63,819 bases of DNA from Welwitschia mirabilis. Taxonomy: Eukaryota; Gnetophyta; Gnetopsida; Welwitschiales. Position numbers and translations under genes: made by a program. Under the pieces are notes generated by a model. It did no database searches. It had not been told where the DNA came from and saw nothing but the letters and a program-made list of their open reading frames with translations. Every line of letters starts with the position of its first letter. The first letter of the stretch is position 1. This document shows, piece by piece, positions 11,291 through 24,954 of the stretch. The DNA is taken from NCBI GenBank assembly GCA_051453625.1, contig JBOZIK010000001.1, positions 127,660,756-127,724,574 on the forward strand, read 5' to 3'.

Positions 11291-12530
11291 CATGCACCCT
11301 ATTTTCACTAATACATTGTTTACTTTGATTATCATATTTTTGTTTTTGACGTATTATTGGACTTTGGCTTGTTTTATTTATAAAACTAATATCCTTTCTT
11401 ATTTTTCTATAGTAGGTTAATACTTGTTATTTGCTTTGATACTAAATGTAATGTTCTATTTTACTAATTTTGAAATAATATGTATAAATAGGAATATTTA
11501 AAATAATATTCTAGGATCAATAGAAATAATAAGAAATAATTTAAAAAGAATAAGGCTTTTATTATTGATAGCAGTAGATTACATTCCTCATCATTAGACA
11601 ACAACATTAGACTAGTGATTAATGGTAAAGATGTGGAATACAATCTAAGTCATCCTTCTGAGGCCCTTGGGATCAGCCAAGGTTATTGTTAGTCACATCC
11701 ACTCCCACCTAATGCCATAGGCTTATATTACATAATGAAGGTACACATCTTTCCATATTTAGGTGATAGACTTATATTACATAATGAAGGGACACATCTT
11801 TTCATATTTGGATGACATCCATTTACATCTCTATTAACTATGCTTAATTAGCACGTAATACACTTAATTACATAATTGATGAATTTGGAACATTACAGCT
11901 ATAGATGATAATCACTTAGAAGAATACCAATTATCTTAATAATTTATGATAATGATATTATATGATTCTTTAAAGAGCTTAACCTTTTATACAAAATATA
12001 TAAATACATAAATAATACCTTATAATTAGAAAACCTTATAAGTAATTAAAGATCCAACCAAGTTATTCATTCTAAATTACATGGTAACATAACTTTATAG
12101 TAAAAACCCATATTCATAACTTGTAAACCTTGTCTATTGAAAATAAAGAAAAGAGATAAACTTGATTATGTACTTTAAGATGTAAATAAGGTATCATCAC
12201 ATCATAATAATAATCATGTCCTTCCTAAGATTATAAAAATATTTATAAGTTTAACCTTTAATAACATCTGTTTTATTTTCAAATATAATGTCATAAAAAT
12301 TTCCAATTCTTTTAGATGCCTTCTCATCATTAGTTAAATCATGAAGTCAGGTTAGTTGCACTAAGTAATTGAAATCAAGATAATTTACAAGAGAATCAAC
12401 AATACAATGATGGAAATCAACCCCCATTTAATCTTAATCTAAAAGTATTGATAAATACCTTTATGCAGTTCCTATCATAAACAGTAAATCAAGGTTGAAA
12501 TCCACAAATCAATCAATCTAAGGAAGTGAG
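11291..12530. other. AT-rich stretch without recognisable features
   Basis: No frame, motif or repeat that I can defend, apart from a short local duplication near 11720-11810 in which a sequence containing TTATATTACATAATGAAGG appears twice about 50 bp apart. It may be LTR or leader sequence of the gag remnant that follows. Confidence 0.5.
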
Positions 12531-12534
12531 TATA

Positions 12535-13065
12535 AGAAAATTAGTTCCAATATTTATTAAGCTAAATTCACCAATGTTTGTAGAAGGTTTAAATCCTTCC
12601 AAAGCAAAAGCATGACTAAGTAATATTTAAAATGTTATAGGTACCTTGGGATGTGATGAATATGAAAAGGATTACTTAGCTATTTATATGTTACAAGGAG
12701 AAGCTAATCTATGGTAGAAAATATAAATGATCAAGTTAGGAGATGTAAAACTTTCCTGAAGGGAATTTAAGCATATATTTAAGAAGAGGTACATTAACAA
12801 GTTCTATAATCACTGAAATATTATAGAATTCTACAATCTAAGATAAGCCCATAATGTGCCCATAGCATCTCATGAGTTTAAGTTTCTAAAATTATTAAGA
12901 TATGTCTTACATATGCATCTAGATGAAGAAGCTAAAGAAAATATCTTTATTAATACTCTTCTTCATTCTAATGCTATTAAAGTATATCCATGTTTCAATC
13001 TAAGATTTTAGTAGAGGTTGTAGAAAAGGAAAAGAAAGCACAACAAAATTGTACTTTATTCATAA
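12535..13065 (+). pseudogene. Ty3-gypsy gag remnant
   Basis: The plus strand reads, in pieces, LNSPMFVEGLNPSKAKA, then CDEYEKDYLAIYMLQGEANLW near 12650-12715, then EFKHIFKKRYINKFYNH, then a helical stretch with VLHMHLDEEAKENIF near 12900-12950. This is the order of the plant gypsy gag (retrotrans_gag) domain: PxFxGxxNP, a YxLxGEAxxWW motif, FxxxFxxxYF, and a helix with FVPHM-like text. Stops are frequent, including at the W pair. No protease or RT follows, so this is an isolated gag fragment from a chromovirus-type element. Confidence 0.7.
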
Positions 13066-13665
13066 GTGGGAAATATTTTCAAATATAACCAAATTGTTAT
13101 TGTCTCAGAAAAATACAACATTTTTTGAATATTAATTAGCTAATGGAAAATAGAGTAGTAGTATATTATGAGAAGTCAATATCAGAATCTTTTTTAACCT
13201 CATAATATATGGTTAGATGTTCTTAATCTTTTTATGTATATTTTTGAACAAGTACATGCACCCTTACATAGAATTAAGAATGATAAATAAGTAGATTTAT
13301 GCTATAAAGAGTTTGATGTTTTTGAGATATGTAAGAGCACATCGTTCATAGCATATCCATTGCTTTATTTATTAAAATTAAAGAGTTTATCTTTATGCCA
13401 CATGACAATTTTGATGTTTTTGCTTTTATTCCTTTAATGCATGTCTTGAATGAATTAAAATTATGATTGGATCAAGGATTAAAAAGAGCTAGGATGAGGA
13501 AATGATGCATGTAATTAATCTTACTAATTAAAGCAAGAAGACTACTCACCCTATTTAGGTGCATGAGTTATAAATATGATCTATTTTTTTAACTCTAATA
13601 TAACTTATTACTCATCCTAATTATCAATGTTAAATCATGTGATCTTATGATATTGAGCTATATGC

Positions 13666-13692
13666 CTGTGTGTGTGTGTGTGTGTATGTATA

Positions 13693-13738
<46 letters not shown>
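13666..13738. repeat. (TG)n-(TA)n microsatellite
   Basis: An uninterrupted TG run passes through TATG words into a TA run of about 18 units. It is a simple-sequence repeat and likely polymorphic. Confidence 0.95.
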
Positions 13739-13743
<5 letters not shown>

Positions 13744-13862
13744 AGAAACTTAATTGAATTGAAAATAGTATAATATAAAAAAATAAAGTTTAATTTAGAA
13801 ATAAAGTTAATTTCATTTAACTTAAAGTAAAATAGTTAATGTAAAAAACCCTATATTCTAAG

Positions 13863-13962
13863 NNNNNNNNNNNNNNNNNNNNNNNNNNNNNNNNNNNNNN
13901 NNNNNNNNNNNNNNNNNNNNNNNNNNNNNNNNNNNNNNNNNNNNNNNNNNNNNNNNNNNNNN
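13863..13962. other. Assembly gap (100 N, size unknown)
   Basis: Exactly 100 N, the usual placeholder for a gap of unknown length. Confidence 1.
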
Positions 13963-16900
13963 GAGCTTGGACCTTAGAAGCTTAGAGTTAAGGAACTTTT
14001 AATCTTGGATCTTCATCAATCTTTAACTATCAAGGTCTTACTAATATTCCTAAGTAATTTCTTTACTCATATTATTCATATGATTTCTTTTTCTATCGAA
14101 ATGATGTGATAGTTTATTAAAAATTATTTATGACTTTTATGCAATTACATTATAAAATATTATTCCCTCCCATTGGCTCTCATCAAGATGTGATAGTAAG
14201 ATATGAGAAATCTCTAGTACTTGGTGATGGAGGATCACTAATGGATGATTATGGCCAAGTAACCAGGGGAATTAATATTAAAAAAAGAAAGAAATTTAGA
14301 TAATCACATTTATTTTAATATTACATTTTTAAATCTATTATGCATTAGGATCATCTTATTAGGGGAAAAGTCTAATCCTCAAAATCCTCTTTAGGCTAGT
14401 ACTCTTTCATGAAAAATACAAAGGTTCATGGTAAATGGTTCTTTTTGAATTGAATTGATTTTTCTTTCTACAATGATTTTTTTCTATAATTGATTTTTCT
14501 TATATAAGTATATCCATTAGTTTAGTGATCTAAGTTATTGTTTAACTAGTTGTAAAAAATTTATCATATTTGTTATGACTAAAATGAAAATTTGATAATA
14601 GAGGCACAGGATAAAAACATCATATCTCATTACTTAGTAGGTAATAATTAGTAAAATGTTTTATATAAGTCTAGGATTATGTTATGAACATGAAATTATA
14701 AAAATAATAATTCTTTGGATGGTAATTATTTTTTGAAAAAACTATTTGTTAAAATATGTTAGAAAATAAATGTAGAAAATAGTAACCCATAAACATATTT
14801 AAAAACTTTATCATTATAACTTATAGAAAATTGAATAAAAATTCTAGAACATGTTGAATCATTTAAAAACACAAAGTATTTTAAAAGTTATGATCATTTT
14901 AGTGTAGTGTCATAAGACTATAAATTTATAAAATTTGATAGTCTTTAGCCTTGAATGATAACATTTAGAAATAATAGTTTTTAAATTCCAAGATAGTTTA
15001 ACTTAGATTTTAAAGACCCTATTATATGTCTAGTTTCTAAAAACTACTAAAATTTATTTTTTGCTTCATAATTAATTAATTTTAAATTTTTAACTATGAT
15101 GTCTCCTTAGAGCCCAAAAATGTTATAATTAATGTTGAAAATTATAGAAAAATTATTAAGAAAAATTTTATAGGGAAATTAAGTATATAAAATAGTTTCT
15201 ATTATTATATTTAAGTTAAATACCCATAAGTGATATTTATTTGTATAAATCCCTTTTTTACCCTTTTTCTCTAGCTTACTTTCAATGTGCATGCTTGTAA
15301 AAGCTTTTACCTTAGTAGTTTAAGTAATATAAGTAGTTATCACTTATTTTTATTGACTTATAATATATCCTTATAAAATCTTGAATAATTAATTATATCT
15401 TAACAATTATTCTTGAGCTATACTTTTTTTTGATTATCTTCTTGGCACCAATCCATGGAAATTGTCATAAGAGCATGGAAGAATGTTTCTAGGATTGAGA
15501 TAGCTCCAAGTATGTTTTAGTTTCTTTAAGTACATTATTTTATATTTTTATTATTATTAAAAAAGAAAAAATATTTTCTTAATTTAGATTTAAAAGGAAA
15601 AAATTTCCTTTATGTATATTTTTACTATAATCTTTAAAAAAAGAAATGTTCTTGGATTTTTGCTTTTTTTAAATGGTTGTTTCTATAAAATATACTAAAT
15701 GATGATTAGAATTATTATAACTAGATAAACCAGTCATTAAGTATCCATACTAGTTTGAATTAGTTTCATGCATTTGTATGGTATATTCATCGAATAGAAC
15801 TAAATCAAGATAATCCTAATAATGTTCATCCCCATGCTTGGATTTCATCATCAAGATAGGTTGCATTGCAAGTTTTTCTATAATACCATTTTGGGAGTGT
15901 ATTTGATCATCACTCTTCCATCCTACCCATGTATGAACTTACTTTAGCTTAAAATCTTGATCCCTTAATGTTGATGAATCATGTTATACCATTCATAGAT
16001 GCTTCAAGAAAGCAGGGTCATTTGTAAGCCTGCATTCACATCACCTACTACTTGTTACCTATATTGGAGGTATATCAAGATGAAGTGAAAGATTATGGAG
16101 TTGAGCATAGCCATGTTTTTATAGTTTAGAACATCAAGTAGAACTAACTCACATTTGGTGGATGGTAGAATATCGGGTTAGATTACCATTAATTGGAGTT
16201 ACAACCTCCTGTTATATTGGTTAGATATTATCCTTAAAATTTATCAATGTATGTTGATAATAAGTTTACATCTCCTCAATTATTCATAAGATATATTTAA
16301 TATAATAAAAAAGTAAGAAGAAATAGAGGACACAGACTTATGACAGTGCTATTGTTTGCAAATTAAAATAAGCTAGAAATTAATTATACATAGATATATG
16401 ATATCAATATGATTTTTTTCTTAGGATATATAAATTATAATTAATAGGTAAGTAGAATTTTGTCCTATATTTTGTTGTGTCTATGAGGTAAAAATATTAA
16501 AGAAGAAAGGAATAAAAAAATAGTGCTTAATTAGGGTATGATAAAAGAGGGTGTCACAAAATTCTCTCTCATCTTTAAATGCTTTGAAAAATTTTAATTT
16601 ATTTTTTAATATTAGCATTCATTATTTTGAGCTTTCATACATGCAGTGCCTTGAAAAATTCTTTGCAAAATTTTTAGCTTTATTGTATTATTTAAAATTA
16701 TATTTTTATTTTAGAATGAATTTTTCATATAGGATAGATTAGGATTGAAAAAAATAAAAAATGTTAAAAACACTTGTGATTAAATACCTTTCTCACTTTA
16801 AATAACTAAGCACTACCACCTTTATAATCACTGCCTTAAACATTTTCATCTAAGAAAATCAAAATTCCACCCTGACATCAGATAAATCATCATCATCTTA

Positions 16901-17039
16901 AACCCAATTACTAGTCCCTTATACTTCGATAATTCCTAATAAAACTTAGCAACCATCCTTTTCTTTGATTCATCTATGAGTTTCTAAGATTAGATAATTC
17001 TAGTTAATGGCACTTAGTAAAATAAACTAATAATAAATA
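13963..17039. other. AT-rich region with no feature I can support
   Basis: Both strands show only short chance frames, such as 16551-16742 on the plus strand (63 residues, no motif). The part 15780-16230 is less AT-rich and coding-like, but stops occur every few dozen codons and no family is recognisable. A 10-N gap closes the stretch at 17040-17049. Confidence 0.5.
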
Positions 17040-17049
17040 NNNNNNNNNN

Positions 17050-18599
17050 TAGAATTAAGTTTACTTGTAGTATTTAAGCAAAAAGTTTTTGCTTACTTTT
17101 GAGTTAGCTTATTAAGGTTAGTTTTACTTAAGGTCTTTTTATAAGGAAATATGGTTGAATTAAAGTTAAATCTACTATCATGCTAACTTAATTACTTTCA
17201 ATGCATTTTATGGAAACAAGATTTATCTAGATTAGGCTAATGAGCCAATGACCCCTTTTATGTGCATCAAAATTAATTGAATATAAGGATGAGTAATTAA
17301 AACAAAAAGAAATATCTTCTCTACAAAAAGCATATTACATAATGATTAAATAACAATTAGGTTTAGTAAATTGTATTGATGCTATGGACACTCATTGGTA
17401 ATGTAGCTCTAACAATTTATTTTATGATGTGTTTTTAATTGCATTAGGGCTATATATGCTCGTTAGTAATGTAGAACTAACTCCTTCATACATTAACATG
17501 CTTAACATTGTTAGAAGGTGATGTCATAACATTGGATTTTGAACTTAATCTCAGTACTTAAAATAAAGAACAAAGTATGATCATAGAAAAGCTAAAAATT
17601 CAAGGAAAAAGTGGAATTTGGAGATGCTTTTGTACCTACTTTTCTTAACTTTTATCCTTGGAGATTTCCTTAACTAATTTGTGATTGCCTACATGTTTAT
17701 TAGAGGATATCTTATCTATTTGATAAACTAATACATTTAAATTTGAAATGAAATTTACAAACTTTTTAAAAAAATGTGGCCACTAATCTAGATAGCATAT
17801 CTTTTAAATTTGTAGATGATACATTTTTGTTAGGTTTTATGTTTTAATTTTCATTAGATTGCATTGTTATTTTTTTTAAATACTTACATTAATATCATTT
17901 GCTAGTTTTGTATAAAAATCATTGTAACGTAAAATATTTTTAACATTTCAACTTGTTTTAAAAAGCCTTAAAATCAATTCTATAACTTTGTAATGTTGAT
18001 GATAAAACTTAGTTTTGGTTGGGGGTCTGACACCTATTTTTATAGATTTTTTTTTGATTTTGATGTCTTATTTATTAAAATTTAATAAAAAATTTTTAAA
18101 AAATATCATTTTCTTACTTAACCATTTTTACTTAGACAAATTTTTCATGTTCACCATTTCTTTCTTAAATTTTTTCTTAGGAACTAGTAAAAGTCTAGTT
18201 AATGGGTGTGTTTACATGTAAAAATTAATAATATAATCAAGTATAATTGATTAATTTAGTAAAAAGAAACATTAAATTCATTGGTTTATCACAAAGTAAT
18301 ATTTGTTCTCCTTTTTATTACTTTTCATGAAATTATGAACTTTTTTCTAACATTACGAGGTTTATTGCTAGCTTTTCAAAACACTTCGAGACTTGAAGGC
18401 ATTTTAGTAGATCAAGCTAAAACCATCATCTAAGACTACTAATACCACAAGTATTTTGATGTAAACTAATTCTAAACTCACTGTCTTGCATTATTTTGAT
18501 GAGTTCATTATAATTAACATATGGGATAAGTTAAAAGTAATCTAGAATAGAACTATAAATCTAGTGATACATGGTGGAAGTATAAAATGATACATCATA
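17050..18599. other. AT-rich region; one ~68-bp imperfect duplication
   Basis: The only internal structure noted is a pair at 17381-17413 and 17449-17481. Both contain GCTAT, a C/G-T-C word, and GGTAATGTAGCTCTAAC or a close variant, offset by 68 bp. No coding region is supported. Confidence 0.4.
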
Positions 18600-19090
18600 G
18601 TAATATGTGGCAATAATAAGGATGATCACGTGGAAAATACACAACATGACATCTATTGGTAATGTGATTAGTAATTAGAGGACATGTCATCACCATTTTG
18701 TGATAAAATGATAAAAGAATCCTTCTTTATAACTACATGTCAAATATTTATAACTTCCTCCTTAAGTAACTACCCTTATGTAACCCCCTATGTAACTGCC
18801 CATCTAACATAACCATGATAATAATCTTTAATATTTTCCTCATCTATAAAAGGGCATTAAACCCCCATTTAATGGATTTTTTGATTAGCTTAACATGGAA
18901 AGACTAAAAGTAATAGGATGATATGGTGTTCTCTTTACCTTTCTTGGGAGANNNNNNNNNNGGGGGGGGGGCGGGGGGGGGCGGGGAGTTTGGATTGGAG
19001 ATGATTTAATACTAGTTAAGGAGTTATTTTTCATCTCTTTATCTATTGATGTAATGTATACTTTTAAGTTTTAATAAAATAATTATCTAA
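18600..19090 (+). promoter_or_regulatory. LTR-like promoter and polyadenylation region
   Basis: A CCTC-rich upstream stretch leads to TATAAAAG at 18845-18852. About 225 bp on, past a 10-N gap (18952-18961), an AATAAAAT-type polyadenylation word lies near 19073. TATA box and poly(A) word spaced like U3-R suggest part of an LTR. I could not find its partner LTR in the window. Confidence 0.35.
18962..18986. other. G homopolymer run at a contig edge, probable artefact
   Basis: Runs of ten, nine and four G separated by single C bases begin immediately after a 10-N gap in otherwise very AT-rich DNA. Two-colour Illumina chemistry reads missing signal as G, so a poly-G run at a contig end is most simply an artefact. 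Confidence 0.6.
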
Positions 19091-20599
19091 ACATTTTTCA
19101 TTATTAATGATGATTTACTTGGCATTAGTAATCTTTAGGTGAAGCTAGTTCTTAAGTAGATTTCATTCTTTTATTATTAATTCATAATAAAATGGTATTA
19201 TTAATATTTAGGTGAACTTACTTATTATTAATTTCTTTTATTACTAATTGAGGTATTTAAGCTTACTTTTATGATTTCATAGTTACTATTATTGATGAAT
19301 CTTATGGACTTCAATTCATACTTTCCATGCTTATCAAGGACTATGAAGTATTAAGAAGACTAAATAACTCATCAACACTCATGTGGTGGATGTGATTATG
19401 CCTCCATGTCAAGCATTAATAATTTGATAATTTTAGTTTATGTTTTAGGATATAGGAATCGTTGGAGTAAAGGTGGAGTGAAGGACAAATCAATTATAAT
19501 TTTGGAGTACTTTCATTTCTCATAATACCAATTAAAGATTAATTTTAATCTAAACATTTTATTTTCATTTTATTTGATTTTTTATTATAAGTATAATTAA
19601 TTGTGTTTCTTTTGTTAAGTTACTACATATATATTCATGTGAAAGAACGATACTAGACTCTTTACATAGTTTTAAATCTTGTTTATGTACTAAACAAATA
19701 CCACATGTTCCATAGGTCCTATAGATCTAATGATGGATCTTCTTACATCACTTCATACTAGGCTGTATAAGTAGAAATAATATCAGTAGTAAGTGTTATA
19801 TCTTCTCAAGAAAATAAGGAGGGATACATAGATGCCATAGTCTTATTATATTCTCTCACACTTACTATCTTACTCTTTTATGTCCTCTTCTCCTTCTCCA
19901 TCATAATTTCTAGGTGAGGAATAAGAGAAAGAGGAAGAGAAGGGGTAGCTAGTAGAGGAGGAATAAGAAGAGAAGAAGAGGCACTAGATAATAAAGAAGA
20001 AATAGAGAAGGAATTAGTAGAGGAGGTAGAAAAGGAATAGGAGTTAAAAGAGGAGGAAGAATCTTAGGAGAAAGAGGCATTCTAATAGGTACATACACCA
20101 TTACATATATAGATAGAGGCCTCTTAGAAGCCATCTAGACCTTCATATCCATAGAAAGCATCCTTTTTATGATGCAGTCTTAGAGATTTATTTTAGTACA
20201 TGCATCACAAATTCAAATCTAGTGGTCTCTCCACTCCACAGGGATCAGTTTTTAATCTATCTCCTTCATCTTTAGCTACTATGTATACTAGACCATCTAC
20301 CACAAAATCCTATTAGGATGTTACTAGTTAGGATTCTTACCACCAAACATCATCCACAAGTGATTCTAATTAGAGTTTGTACTTATAATCTTTGTTATTG
20401 TATTACATCTTTTTACTTCTTATGTCTACAATTTATAGCTTCCTTATCATTGATTAGAAAGAGGAAGAGAAAGACATAAGTTAATTATTAGTTTCTATTA
20501 TGTTATTATAGTTTTCAATTTTTGTTGATGATGATTCAAAAATAATTCCACATATTAAAAACCTATTTTAATTATGGAGACATGTCTATTATCTAATTA
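19091..20599. other. AT-rich region with a polypurine block
   Basis: Between 19913 and 20085 the plus strand is almost pure A/G, apart from isolated T and short CTAG words. One frame there is Arg/Gly/Glu-rich (REGISRGGRKGIGVKRGG), which could be a decayed nucleic-acid-binding gag segment. Stops and the lack of neighbours prevent a call. The rest of the stretch holds nothing recognisable. Confidence 0.35.
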
Positions 20600-21894
20600 A
20601 TTTCATATATTTTCTTGTAGCATGTAATTGTTTGATAACATTAGCCCATAATCAAAGTAATAATTTTCTTATTTCTTATTTCTTGTCATTTTTCAGTATT
20701 TCTACAAACTGATTTCATTAGCATTATGGGGGAAGCAGTCCCTTAGGAGAGCAACATTGTAGTAAAAATAAATAACCTTATTAATTTGATTATCATGAAG
20801 AAGATTCTTGCACATCTTAGTTATTTATTAATTATACATCGAATGCTATCTTATAAACTAATTGAATGAAGGTATTTGTAGCTTAATACTAGATGTTATT
20901 CGAGTGAATTTGGAGCATGAGTTAAATTACAAGCAACTTACAATGAAATTAAACTAAACAACAAGTAAATTAGGACTTAAAGGATAATTAAATAGGGAGA
21001 AAATGTTTAGGAAATTTACTAGGATTATTCAACAAATTTTTTATTCAACAATTTTATCATATGGTGATAGCATAAAAATTAAAAGGATAGTAAGGGGTCA
21101 GATGATTATGAAATGAAATCGATGACCTACAATTGAAATGTAAACATGATGCTTGTAATTGATCCACTCTAGACTTAAGGTTGATAACCATAATTTGATC
21201 TTGTCTAAAAAGGCTAATATAAGATGAGAGATCAACTTTCACTTTGAAGGGGTTGATCATTAAGCTAATGAAAAATGGAAAAATAGCTATTATGGATTAT
21301 TGGAAAGCATTAAAAATTCATCTAAAAAAGTTAACTAATCATTCTCAACTATGCCAATAGTTATATCTTTAATTTATGTACCCCATAATAGCTATAAACA
21401 TTATTCTATAAATAACTAGACTATTGTATAAATTCATACCTTTTAACACGTCAATATTGTACTTGAATTATTATCATTCTTTCTTAATTATATTATAATT
21501 TTTTTCATACCTATCTATACTTAAGTATAACATCAAGAAAAGGAATTGGTTTGGACTTGAGGCTTAGGATTTCTAGAAAATCATGTTGTATTGGTGAAGG
21601 GTAATTGTAAAGTCTCATTGATGTGTAGTTGGAGATTGGTAATAAAGGGAAACATACTTGTTTATTAATCTTCTTGTACTTATTACTTTATTTTTTTAAA
21701 GTTAAATTTATGATCTTAAATTGTTGTATCTTTAGTAAATTTCTTAAATTGCCATCATTGTTAGATTGCAATTAGAATTTGATTAATATATTAATAGGGT
21801 AAATTATGCCTATAAATGGGTAAGTTAGCAAATTTTAAACAGTTATCTTAGCTCTTCTATTCATCCCTCCCCTCTATCATAGCTAGTCCTAACA
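20600..21894 (+). repeat. Plus-strand Ty1-copia LTR, 3' end at 21894 (start uncertain)
   Basis: The segment ends TCATCCCTCCCCTCTATC...CTAGTCCTAACA. The same end, read on the other strand, occurs in LTR B (ends at 45572) and LTR C (near 43076): a CTATTCAYCCCTCCC word, then a pyrimidine block, then CTAACA. No primer-binding site follows, so it is a solo or 3' LTR. The left boundary is a guess from the 1.2-1.6 kb length of the related LTRs. Confidence 0.45.
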
Positions 21895-21924
21895 CTTTCT
21901 GCTACTTTGGAATCAAACTTATTA

Positions 21925-22620
21925 ATGTTTCTTTATTCTTTAAGATGTGACTTGTAATTTTTAGAACTTTAAAATATAAAACATTTGGTTTTTTATCTCT
22001 TTAAATATTTATAGAGAATTTTTGTTATGCATATTATAGAAAAGCATGATTAGTGATATAATAAGCTATCAATCCAAAATATCTTAGATATATTCTTATT
22101 ATGTAAGATAGTTCTTATCATTTGTTGTAATACTCTATTTTTCCTTTTCACAACCCCCTTTTATTGAAGGATTATAATGCTAATATTTCATGAAATATTC
22201 CATTATTTTAACAAAACATTTTAAATCTTTCATTTTTCAAATTCTCCATCATAATTACATTTGGTTTTCTTAATATAGATCCCATCTCATTAGTGAGTCT
22301 CTCATAGAACTTCAAACCTCTCAAAAGCCTCACCTTATGTATAAGAAATAGTAGCTAAAAAAAACTCGAGAAATCATGAATAAGTACAAGAACATAAATT
22401 TTTTATCTATAATATTTAAAAAGTACAACCAAGTAAGTTTAGGTGAAATAGATTCATAGGTTTTTGATAATTAGCTTGATTAATTTTATTAAAGCTTTTC
22501 CTAGTTTGTTTACTAATTAATGTCATACTTCATCTTTTAATTTTTCAATTTTACCTAGACCTTTAATTGGATCCTACTTTTCCATGTTACATAAGTTTTT
22601 GAACTTATGATATCTAATAT
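21925..22620 (-). pseudogene. Ty1-copia integrase core remnant
   Basis: Reading the minus strand from 22620 downward, pieces match the copia integrase in order: SPKLTWLYFL, then RDSLMRWDLY-type text, a stretch corresponding to the region around the third catalytic residue (a relic of the SPRTPQQNGVVERKN block near 22150), then YFGLIAYYITNHAFL and KKPNVLYFKVLKI, the usual YFW...LNR and KPxxxYxRxFG motifs. Stops and frameshifts are frequent. The frame breaks off at about 21925 next to a plus-strand LTR end, so RT and RNase H of this copy are missing. Confidence 0.75.
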
Positions 22621-23000
22621 TTAATTCCATGGTTTACTTTCATTTAGAATAGTAGTTGAAAAACATTTGTTGTCTAATGATTTCTTTTTTAGAACAAACA
22701 TTTTCATCTCTACTACTAGATATAATACTTTATCATTTCTATCTAGGACTTCATACTTAAAAGCACTAATTAAAACACACATAGATTTATTAGAGGTTGG
22801 ACTAATGCTAAAAAGATTATTCTTTAAATTATTAACATATAGTACATCGTGAATTGTAGAAAAGTCCTTCACTTTAATACTATCTATGACATTTACTTGG
22901 GCATTTTCATTATTCTAATATGACTTCTTACTAATCAAATTTCTTAATGTTGATAAATATTCTTGTATCTCTTATCATATGCCTTAAAAAACCATAGTTA
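22621..23000 (-). pseudogene. Ty1-copia protease end and gag-pre-integrase remnant
   Basis: An open stretch at 22621-22872 reads IHDVLYVNNLKNNLFSIS followed by NKCFS, the copia gag-pre-integrase pattern (VLYVPxLKxNLLSVS). Just upstream on the minus strand (22880-23000) RHMIRDTRIFINIKKFD matches the region after the protease active site (SRHMTGD). The catalytic DSG has decayed to NYG. It continues directly into the integrase remnant. Confidence 0.8.
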
Positions 23001-24954
23001 AAATATGAATGTACATCATTAGTGAAAAATAAACTAGTATAAATTAATAAAATTTTATGATTTTAACCATTCATCCATCTAGTAGTAACATATGATTTAT
23101 CATAATGAATTATAATCTTGGAATAAGACTAAATTTTAAAAACATATTACTATAATGGCATTTAAACTTGTTATGTGTAAATCTAATATAAAAATGAAAA
23201 ATTATGTATGTGCTATTTATTTTAACAAAGTAAGATGATAGCAGTAAATTGAAAATAATCTACTTTGAAGCTTTTAATAAATGATAGTTCAAAAATGATG
23301 AAGAAGAGCAGTAACATATTCCAACCTACTCTTATCACTTGCTAAACTTTAACTTAATAGAATCTTATCTAAAGTGTTATTTCCTATAGATAATTTCAAG
23401 CTAATATCATGTAAATCACTTCTTTTAAACAAAAAATGATACTTTAAGTCTTTTGCTTTGTCAAATCCTTTTATGTAGTTAATATTCTTATCAAATTATG
23501 AGATGTAATGTGCTAATTTTTTTCTTATATGGTATAGTAGTGTTAAAATGATCTATTTTACTATTCAAGTTTTCTGATATCCTTTTTGAGAAGCACATTT
23601 TATTTTAAAATCTTCTTTATTTATTAAAAAATTTCTTCATAATAATTATTAAGATAACTATTTGTATCCTTTTCTCATTCTATTAGGTTAGTTTTCTCCT
23701 CTTATTGTTCTTCATCAAGGGTGGATGACAAATTATCCTCATCATCACTCAAAATTTCATCTTCCTTATTCCAACTTAAAACTTGTAAAGAATCTTCTAG
23801 TTTATGCTAATAAGGTTTAGATAAATCAAAGTTACCATTTAAATAAGAAATAAAAAACACATATTTTGAAGTAAAATCCACTAAGAATAACTCCTTATCA
23901 TGATGTACCTCATCAAGTTCTAAATCACTATTACCATCCTAAGTAGCAACATAGCACTTTTTCTTAACTATCTTATTACCCTTTTCTTAATTATTATTTT
24001 GGCATTTATTAATAGTATATTTAAATTCCTTATTTTCATAAAATTAGATTTCATTTTCTTATGATTTACCTTTGGATCTAAATTATGTTTTATCATAGTT
24101 CTTTTTATCTTTATTTTTATTTTTCTACAAATATCCTATTGAATGTATTAGTAAATAAGGATAATTTTTAACTAAATGAATCATTTATGTATTTAGAATA
24201 AAAATTTTCTATTTTCATTTAAATCCATACTTTTGTCTCAACTTTTATGATCCTTATTTAAATGCTTAATTTCAAAGTGAGAACATTGCTTATCAATTTC
24301 TTAAACTTTATGTTTCCTAGATTTCTTATATTTTTAATTTAGAGTGTTTTGTTTTCATATGCTTTGGTAGGAACCTTAAGATGTAATTTGAAATTTTTAT
24401 AGGCTATAATGATTTACTAAGTCTCCATATGACATTCATTATGTTCATTAATGTCTTGTTAAATTCAATGATGTTCTCATCATCTTACATCTTAATTTGC
24501 TTAAACTAAGTTATTAGAAATTGTTTCTTATTCTCTTTGATTTGATTTATACCTTTATATGTAACCTAAAAATAATCACAAATTTCTTTACTAATACTAA
24601 AGTTTCTTACTCTCTTATAGTTTTTAGGTCTCGACTTGCAACAAATTATGTTTACTATTTTCTTCTTGAGANNNNNNNNNNTTATCTCCATTCTTCCATT
24701 TACTTATTTCTTTTACTACATTTACCTAAATGTCATTAATTATCTTTAGTTATTTAGAAGTTTGAATCCTTCTTCAATGGTTGTCCTATAGTTAAAGCTC
24801 ATGACTTTAATGAACACTTACATTATTGATTTCTAAAACTCATAGTTGACATTATTAAAGTAAGGGGAACAATTACTTAGTTATCCTTATATTTCTTTTC
24901 ATGTACCTAAAAAGCATAAATAAAGAATAACAAGCTCCAATAGCTAATACTAAT
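23001..24954 (-). pseudogene. Ty1-copia gag remnant and 5' leader
   Basis: The minus strand holds gag-like text with many stops. It includes an acidic linker near 23700-23800, where the plus strand shows runs of TCATC and TCTTC, and the gag core near 24380-24720. The order LTR (24955-26559), leader, gag, protease, integrase on the minus strand fits one copia body. A 10-N gap interrupts at 24672-24681. Gag itself is too degraded to align in detail by eye. Confidence 0.55.

Noticed and set aside
15780-16230. Possible plant mobile-domain or transposase remnant
   Set aside because: Some coding-like texture, but no motif could be matched in any frame and stops are dense.
16551-16742. 63-residue ORF
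   Set aside because: F/L-rich chance frame in AT-rich DNA without motif or neighbours.
21057-21260. 67-residue minus-strand ORF
   Set aside because: It falls in the putative plus-strand copia LTR and has no recognisable motif.
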